From NCBI RefSeq assembly GCF_963583255.1, contig NC_084815.1:10835724-10899723 (forward strand): 64,000 nucleotides of DNA, in the 5' to 3' direction. The DNA is from Pyrus communis (Eukaryota > Streptophyta > Magnoliopsida > Rosales > Rosaceae). Of this stretch, positions 57,726 through 64,000 are shown piece by piece. The translations under genes were made by a program, and so were the position numbers. Below the pieces are notes generated by a model that saw nothing but the letters and a program-made list of their open reading frames with translations, did not search any database and was not told the origin of the DNA. The first letter of the stretch is position 1, and every line of letters begins with the position of its first letter.

Positions 57726-60205
57726 TCGACCTTCGTCTTTTATGGCAGGGCAAACCTGAAGAAAATGCCCAACTCTCTCTCACCTCTGAGGGCGCACTCC
57801 CAGCAAAGCCTTTCGAAATACTCAATTCTTTCTTCTTCCCCAAAGATGATACCAGATGCCTGGAGTACATATGACCCAGGAGGAAACGGCGGATTGAAGC
57901 ATGTCCTGATTCATTCACCGCTTCTTCAAAGCAAAGGTATCTCATATCATCAAGGTCAAAAGCAAAAATATCTCATATCATGCTCTTTCCCTGTCTTTTT
58001 CTTTGTCCTTGTTCTTACTTGCATGGCAAAGTAAAAGAAGCAATCAGCCGGCACTTGGAGTCAGTCTACCGATCTGGAGCCAACTGCCTGGAATCTATTC
58101 CTGATTGCTTACCTAGCGTTGCTCTCGAGTAGTCATCTTCAACGGTTGATACACTTCCAGAGAAGGGACCACTCCTGCAAAGATTGAACAAAGAAACAGA
58201 TAACAGGAGGAAGCTCAGACCTTCGGGGGAGACCCTAAAAGGAATCCTGCTGCCCAGTTCAAGAGTAGCACAAAGGAAAATCAACGATGGGCGGAAACCA
58301 GTTCAAGAGTAAGCCTGTGGAATCACAAAGATCAAAGCCTCAATGCAATCACCAAGGAGAAGAGGGAATTTACACTCCATAACCAGATTTGCGTCCCTAA
58401 ACTCTTCTCTTTGTTAATTACATTCTGCCATGTTTAGTATGTTTAAATGTTTTTTGTGTGTTTACTTATGTTTTGTGTGAACCATATGCTTAAAACATTG
58501 AGGACAATGTTTGATTTAAGTGTGGGGGGGTAACTAAGTTTATTTAATGCAAATTCGTGGGATTTTATCACCCATAACTTCAAATGTTGTTCCTTGCTGT
58601 TTTAAGGTGTTTTTAAGTTGTTTTAGAGTGTTTTAGTGTGTTTTGTTTTATAACTCCGAAAATCACATAAAAATTTGAAAAACTTGTTTTAAAAAACCTA
58701 AAAAGAGTGTTTTGAGTCGTTTTTGTGTGTTTGTGTCTTAGGTTACCTTCCAACACAATGATAAGGATTTGCTTTATAATTGCATGACGGTTAGAAAGAG
58801 TTATAAACATAGAGAAAAGTTTGATTTACTCTTGGTATATGCTTGGTTATGGTTATAATGTATGACTTCACATGCAATCATAAAAGAAAAATTCGTTTTT
58901 GTAACATGCTTGAAGGAAGGAACTCAAACAAACGCTACAACCCTGAGAGACTTGAGCCTATAACGTTCGTTGGAGAGTATAATCTGTGATTTCTTGTTTT
59001 CTAAAGTCGTTGCATGATCTCATTATTCTTTGCTTGGTTACTACTTAGAAGGCGTTTTATCATATAGTTCCAAATGCTAGAACTCATGCCCATTTCATTC
59101 AAAGCATGTTATTGATTTGCATAACACATATTCAAGAAGAAGTTGTGTAGTGACCACCACCATAGCCAAATAGCCTTACTTCCCATACTTCGTATATGTT
59201 GTAAGTTTTAACCCCGTTGAGCCTTGTTTAGCCTTTATTCTTTGTTTACCCACATTTTCCTCACCTAGCCTAGTTTAGGACAATCCCCACCCTTGTTCTT
59301 AAAAGATAGTGAGCATGACTTAATTGAATTCCTTTTGAGTTACATTATGAAAGAAAATAAGTGTGGGGGAGAGAATGTTTAAGTGTTGATGTTTTGAGAT
59401 TCAAAAAAAAAAATAAAAATAAAAAAAAAAAAAAAAAAATAGAGAAGAAAAAAATGAAAGAATAAGTGATTGAAGAAAGGTTCCAAAACACCAATTCTGG
59501 GTGTAAATTGTCTAAATTCTCCCTTTTTGTTCAAAAGTTGAGTTTTCATTCAAAAGTGAATTCTAAGTTGATTCAAATGCTTTGCTCACTATTTCTTTAA
59601 AAACCTTTGTTTTCCATATCCCTTCTTTGTTATCCACATACCCCAAGCCCGTTACAACCCTTGACTTCTATCTTGAGTGTTGTGTATTTCAATTTGTGGA
59701 GTTTGAACTTGGTATGAGCTTATGGTATCACTGGTTCTCGCGTCTAAATAGTAGCATTCCATTCATGAGATCATATCTAAACATGCTTATTAACTCTAGA
59801 AATTGCTTCCTTTGAAATACATATATGTGAGTGTTTGTTTTTATGATTACATCAATCTTCTCACATATAACTAGTTTAGGGTGTGTAGTCAGAAAATCTG
59901 TGTGAAAAACGAGAGCATATCTTGTAAGGATTTGAGCAAATTCTCTAAGGCATGTTACTACATTCAAAACATGGTTTTAAATGCTTAATTGTGAAATAGT
60001 ATGTGGTGACTATGATTAAGAATGTATTCAAGTGTGAAGATGACTAAAATCTATGGGAATAATGATTTTTAACTTGTCTTGTGCATTGGAAATCCGTGAG
60101 ACGATTGTTGGAAGGTGTAGGTTGTGTTTTGTTCGTTTTGTCTAGTTTCGTGTTCTTTTGTTTTGTTTTGCTCGAGGACTAGCAAAAGATAAGTGTGGGG
60201 GTATT
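57726..60205 (+). other. Non-coding 3' internal region of H with terminal polypurine tract
   Basis: No credible gene. Hairpin plus purine module 58493-58530; AAGTGTGGGGGAGAG at about 59359-59373; A-run 59405-59440; terminal purine tract 60183-60205. Confidence 0.65.
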
Positions 60206-62122
60206 TGATAGGAGCATATTCATACGACTTAAATAGCTTGTTCTCGTGCATTTACGTTATGTTTCTTTAGTTATTTTAGTACTTTAAGCTATTTTCGTGT
60301 GTTTGTAGGTCCAAAGGGCTAAAGGAGCAAAAAGATGCATTTTGGAGACTTTTGGAGCACTTTTGGGCTAAGGACGGATAGCTTATGCTTGAAGCCAAAG
60401 TGTTGGACGAAATTGAAGACCTAATTAAAGACCAAAGTGTTGGAACCTTGTTCCCTTTAGTTTTAGGACATTTAAACCTTTCCTTTATCCTTAGCCGTGC
60501 ATAACATTCCAACATTCCACACTATCACATATCATACACCACATATCACTTATCACATATCATTCACCACTTATCATATCATACACTCAATCACTTATCA
60601 CATATCACTTATCACACACCACATATCACTTATCACATATCATTCACCACTTATCATTCACCACATATCATTCACCACTTATCATAATCATTCACTTATC
60701 ACTTAACATATCATACACTTATCATTTATCACTCATAATCATCTACACATTTCAACCATTTAAACACATGTACTTCACCTACAACATCCACCTACTTCAC
60801 CTACAACATCCACCTACTTCACCAACCTCACACACTTACTTCACCTACAAATGACATAGCCATATGTTCCCTCCACTACTCCTATAAATACCCTTGCATT
60901 CATTCATTCATGATCATCTCATTTCATACACAACACACCACAAACACTTCCATTCCTTCCTTTGCCGTGAGTTCCCTTGTAATCCAAACACCATTTTTCC
61001 GTTTCCCTATTAATCCAAACACCACTCCCCAAATCATTCACACCATCAAACTATCCTTAGACCTTGTGCTACAACAACGAGGAAGAGAAGAGTGCCTAAA
61101 CGTTCATACAATTCAAGTTTGAGTTGTTGGAATGTTTAGGTGTTTCTTTGATTTCAATGTTTAAATTCAATTCTCTTTGTTTGTATGTATGAGGAATGAA
61201 AGAGAAGAGTGCCTAAACGTTCATACAATTCAAGTTTGAGTTGTTGGAATGTTTAGGTATTTCTTTGATTTCAAAGTTATAATAAACTAAACCCCTTTAG
61301 CTAGGGGGTGATTCGAAATATATGTTTATGCTTGCATTTTGATTTGATTAATTCTAATTGCGTTTCATAAGTTGTGGTTCAATTTGTTTAACCGTTTGAT
61401 TGATAACTTATTTATGAATGTTTATTAAGAATGCGCGCTTAATTTTCATGCATCAATATGACGCTAGAATATAAGTGAGTTTCACCTAATAGTTACGAAC
61501 TTATATTCACAAGTAGTGGAGGTTGCTTATAAACAATCGCGTTAAATAAATTCTTGGCATAAGTTTCATGCGTATTCCATAGTAACGAATGCCTCGTCAA
61601 CACTTAAAGTTTTCATGATGCTTAATGATCTTTGATTGTATCTTTATTGTGCTTTTCACGTAAAGGACTTTTGGAGAATGTTGTGAATTGCGTTGCGCTA
61701 ACCCATCCAATTCATTAACTTAAGGAAAACTTGACGGTTAATTTAAGCGGACCTAATTGACCCGGGGCGTTGAGAATTAATGATTTGTTGAAATGCAATT
61801 GGAAATCGTTTTATTATGCAAGTATAACATATGTGGAGATAAACCCCGTAGCTAACTTTCCATCCATTCAATTCCATCCATTTGTTCTTTCTTTTCTTGT
61901 TTCTGTTTTAGTTTAATTTCGTCCAAAACCAATCCCCCATTTATTTTAAAGTGTTAGATTAGTTAGAAATACATTTATTTTGTGTTTTTACGTTTTTTTT
62001 GAGTCAAATCCAAGTGATTAACAATCCCTCCTAATCCCCGGTCCAGAACGATCCCTACTTATACATATACTACAATTTGACGAAAAGAGGGTTTAATTTG
62101 TGTGCGTATAAATCTCGCATCA
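60206..62122 (+). repeat. LTR M, shared by H (as 3' LTR) and I (as 5' LTR)
   Basis: 1,917 bp with a purine tract immediately before it and a PBS immediately after it. TATA 60893-60900, CTTATCAC tract 60521-60735, stem-loops 61095-61140 and 61212-61257. It is not a close partner of LTR H. Confidence 0.9.
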
Positions 62123-62127
62123 AATTT

Positions 62128-62146
62128 TGGCGCCGTTGCCGGGGAT
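62128..62146 (+). other. Primer-binding site, tRNA-Asp (element I)
   Basis: Perfect match, five bases after LTR M. Confidence 0.9.
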
Positions 62147-62241
62147 TAGAAAATTTGCTAATCCCTTGGATTGTTTTATTTTCGTTTGTTTTTATTCCAG
62201 ATTCTTAATGTTGTTTTGTTTCTTGTTCTAGGTACTAGTTT

Positions 62242-62286
62242 ATGACTCGGAGTTCTCATCCGATTCGTGAACATATCCTGGAGTGA
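62242..62286 (+). pseudogene. Residual gag start, 14 codons (element I)
   Basis: Same MTRSSHPIREHILE-stop ORF as at 21445-21489 in C. Confidence 0.7.
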
Positions 62287-62401
62287 TTGGGTTCTTCGTC
62301 CGGCTGCAAGACGTAAAAGAAAGCGCTACTTGGGAGGCAACCCAATGCATTTTGAAAAAAAAAAAAATAATAATAATAATAATAATAAAAGTGGCGAGGC
62401 T

Positions 62402-63079
62402 TCACAAAGGTTGTTTACTTAAAGACCCACTACGTGGCAAAACTCTTGAAGCGGAAGGCATCGAGACGGAAGGCATCGGGGCAGAAGACATATGAGCGGA
62501 AGGCATCGGAGTTAGAGGCATCGAAGATAGAGCATTCGAGGCCTCAATACTTGGCCAAACGCTGGATGATCCAGGAAAAAGGTGCCTCTGGAGGAAAGAC
62601 GAAAACCTTTGACGGTCACTTTGAATCCGACCTTCAGACTCTTGCAGTTCATCAAGCTTCCTCTTCATGCCCGTCGAATAGTTGTTGGCAAGCACGTGCA
62701 AACTTCTATTCTCATGCTTAAGCAGTTTGATCTCCTGCTTAAGACTTTCCACCTCTGCCATCAATGATTCCACCTGACGGGAGCGGGCAAGCAGGCGTTG
62801 GCCCATGTTGGACACAGAACTCGCACACTGAACACTAAGTGCGAGGGACTCTTGAACGGCTAACTCATCGGACCGTCCTGACAGCAGCCTACTATCTTTT
62901 GGAGTGAGGAGGTTCCTAGCTACTATTGTAGCTGTTGTGGCGTCCTGCATCACGGAGTCTTCACCTGTGAGAGGACCGTTAGAAGATAAGAAAGAAGGGC
63001 GCCATACGTTACCTTGACGCGGCGCGGCCGTATCACTGCTGAGACTCAATTCTAAGCTAAGGTTCGATGGGTTTGCCAT
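62402..63079 (-). CDS. Antisense coiled-coil ORF carried by element I
   Basis: 225 codons, intact, MANPSNLSLEL start. Near-identical to D and JK copies, with small changes in the Met-Pro tail (LTPMPSAHMS). TATA-like site about 63191-63200 on its strand. Confidence 0.6.
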   Translation of the reverse strand: MANPSNLSLELSLSSDTAAPRQGNVWRPSFLSSNGPLTGEDSVMQDATTATIVARNLLTPKDSRLLSGRSDELAVQESLALSVQCASSVSNMGQRLLARSRQVESLMAEVESLKQEIKLLKHENRSLHVLANNYSTGMKRKLDELQESEGRIQSDRQRFSSFLQRHLFPGSSSVWPSIEASNALSSMPLTPMPSAHMSSAPMPSVSMPSASRVLPRSGSLSKQPL

Positions 63080-63630
63080 TTTTCAAAAGTGTTCAAAGAG
63101 ATGGGGTGGATGGAGTTAATTCTCAAAGGGCCGGAGTCGATTTTCAAGAATGGGAATTCTTCAGAGTGTGTTTGTTGTGGTGATCGATAGCTCTATAAGA
63201 AGCCAAGGCGACGCGTCCACCAATTCGAAAAGCCGGAATTTCCGGCGTAATTTAGGCGACGCGTTCTCTGCTTTTCAGAAGACGCGTTCAACTTTGTCAA
63301 AAGATTTCTGACAAAGCTGAAAACACGTGGAGGCCATCATCGCAACTACACATCTTTAGCCGACAAAGCGCAAAGTTCGGCGACGCTTTCTTTGTTTTTC
63401 AGAAGACGTGTGCAGCTTTGTCAAAAGGAGCCGCATCTGCACTACCACGTGTCGTTCAGAAAGCGAAGGGGCGTCGTTCAGAAATCGAAGGGGCGCCTGC
63501 TCAGAAATCGAAGAGGCGTATTCAAAGATCGAAGAGGCACCACTATTTCAAAAAGCCGGATTTGCGGGATCAAAACGTTTGTCGACAAGGGTAAAAGGTA
63601 CCACCACTTGATATTATCTCTATATATGTC
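63080..63630. promoter_or_regulatory. Divergent promoter-like block of element I
   Basis: Same two TATA-like ends, 22-bp repeats (about 63450-63540) and CACGTG/TTTGTCAAAAG motifs as in D. Confidence 0.5.
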
Positions 63631-64000
63631 GACCTTCGTCTTTTATGGCAGGGCAAACCTGAAGAAAATGCCCAACTCTCTCTCACCTCTGAGGGCGCAC
63701 TCCCAGCAAAGCCTTTCGAAATACTCAATTCTTTCTTCTTCCCCAAAGATGATACCAGATGCCTGGAGTACATATGACCCAGGAGGAAACGGCGGATTGA
63801 AGCATGTCCTGATTCATTCACCGCTTCTTCAAAGCAAAGGTATCTCATATCATCAAGGTCAAAAGCAAAAATATCTCATATCATGCTCTTTCCCTGTCTT
63901 TTTCTTTGTCCTTGTTCTTACTTGCATGGCAAAGTAAAAGAAGCAATCAGCCGGCACTTGGAGTCAGTCTACCGATCTGGAGCCAACTGCCTGGAATCTA
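63631..64000 (+). other. 3' internal region of element I, cut by the window edge
   Basis: Homologous to 30648-31016 of D. No gene seen. Confidence 0.6.

Larger units (their letters stand above)
62123..64000 (+). mobile_element. Non-autonomous element I, left part, runs off window
   Basis: PBS 62128-62146, residual gag ORF 62242-62286, post-pol segment 62297-62346, A/AAT tract 62354-62391, antisense ORF 62402-63079, divergent block 63080-63630, then 3' region. The gag deletion is the same as in C, but the antisense ORF is of the D/JK type, so I is a chimera of the two kinds. Confidence 0.85.

Overview
The window is plant repetitive DNA. It is a pile of nested LTR retrotransposons from one Ty3/gypsy lineage, Athila, with no ordinary host gene, rRNA or tRNA gene that I can support. 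The lineage call rests on an Athila-type gag and pol on the minus strand at 10070-15563, on a primer-binding site matching the 3' end of plant tRNA-Asp at every 5' LTR, on LTRs of about 1.9-2.8 kb that begin TGATAG and end GCATCA, and on 5-bp target duplications. This points to a eudicot heterochromatic or pericentromeric region. A Rosaceae host would fit my memory of similar repeats, but I cannot show it.

Layout, from oldest to youngest layer. Element F (+) is the base: the C-terminus of pol (48819-49523), a 3' region and the start of its 3' LTR (53899-54756). LTR E (-) sits in F's integrase and is itself split into 17785-18505 and 47950-48817. B (-, 1-17784) and C (+, 18506-47949) both lie within E. 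A (-, 183-9292) lies in B's 3' region. D (+, 26316-45868) lies in C's 3' LTR. A further minus-strand element, here called JK (LTRs 32647-34598 and 39401-41352), lies in D. G (50537-52955) is a solo LTR inside F. A composite of H (LTR 54757-56955), an inverted LTR scrap, a shared LTR M (60206-62122) and the start of element I interrupts F's 3' LTR and runs off the right edge. Target duplications fix A (AACGC), C (CGGCA), D (TGCAT) and G (GATAG).

B is the only copy with a near-complete gag-pol (zinc knuckle, protease, RT, RNase H, D,D35E integrase), broken by one frameshift at the gag/pol boundary. A, C, D, JK and I are non-autonomous. They keep LTRs, PBS, purine tracts and UTR structures but lack RT and integrase, and presumably relied on B-like relatives for movement.

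The most striking content is a cassette shared by those five non-autonomous elements. It is an intact 223-233 codon ORF on the strand opposite to the element, encoding an unrecognised coiled-coil protein with a Met/Pro/Ser/Ala-rich tail. Next to it is a block of about 450 bp with a TATA-like motif at each end and four short tandem repeats, resembling a divergent promoter. A, D and JK also carry a gag-linker-derived ORF with an inserted non-Athila segment that ends in a complete set of splice signals. JK carries an aberrant extra 275 bp beyond its 3' LTR and is flanked by a direct duplication of about 1.76 kb.
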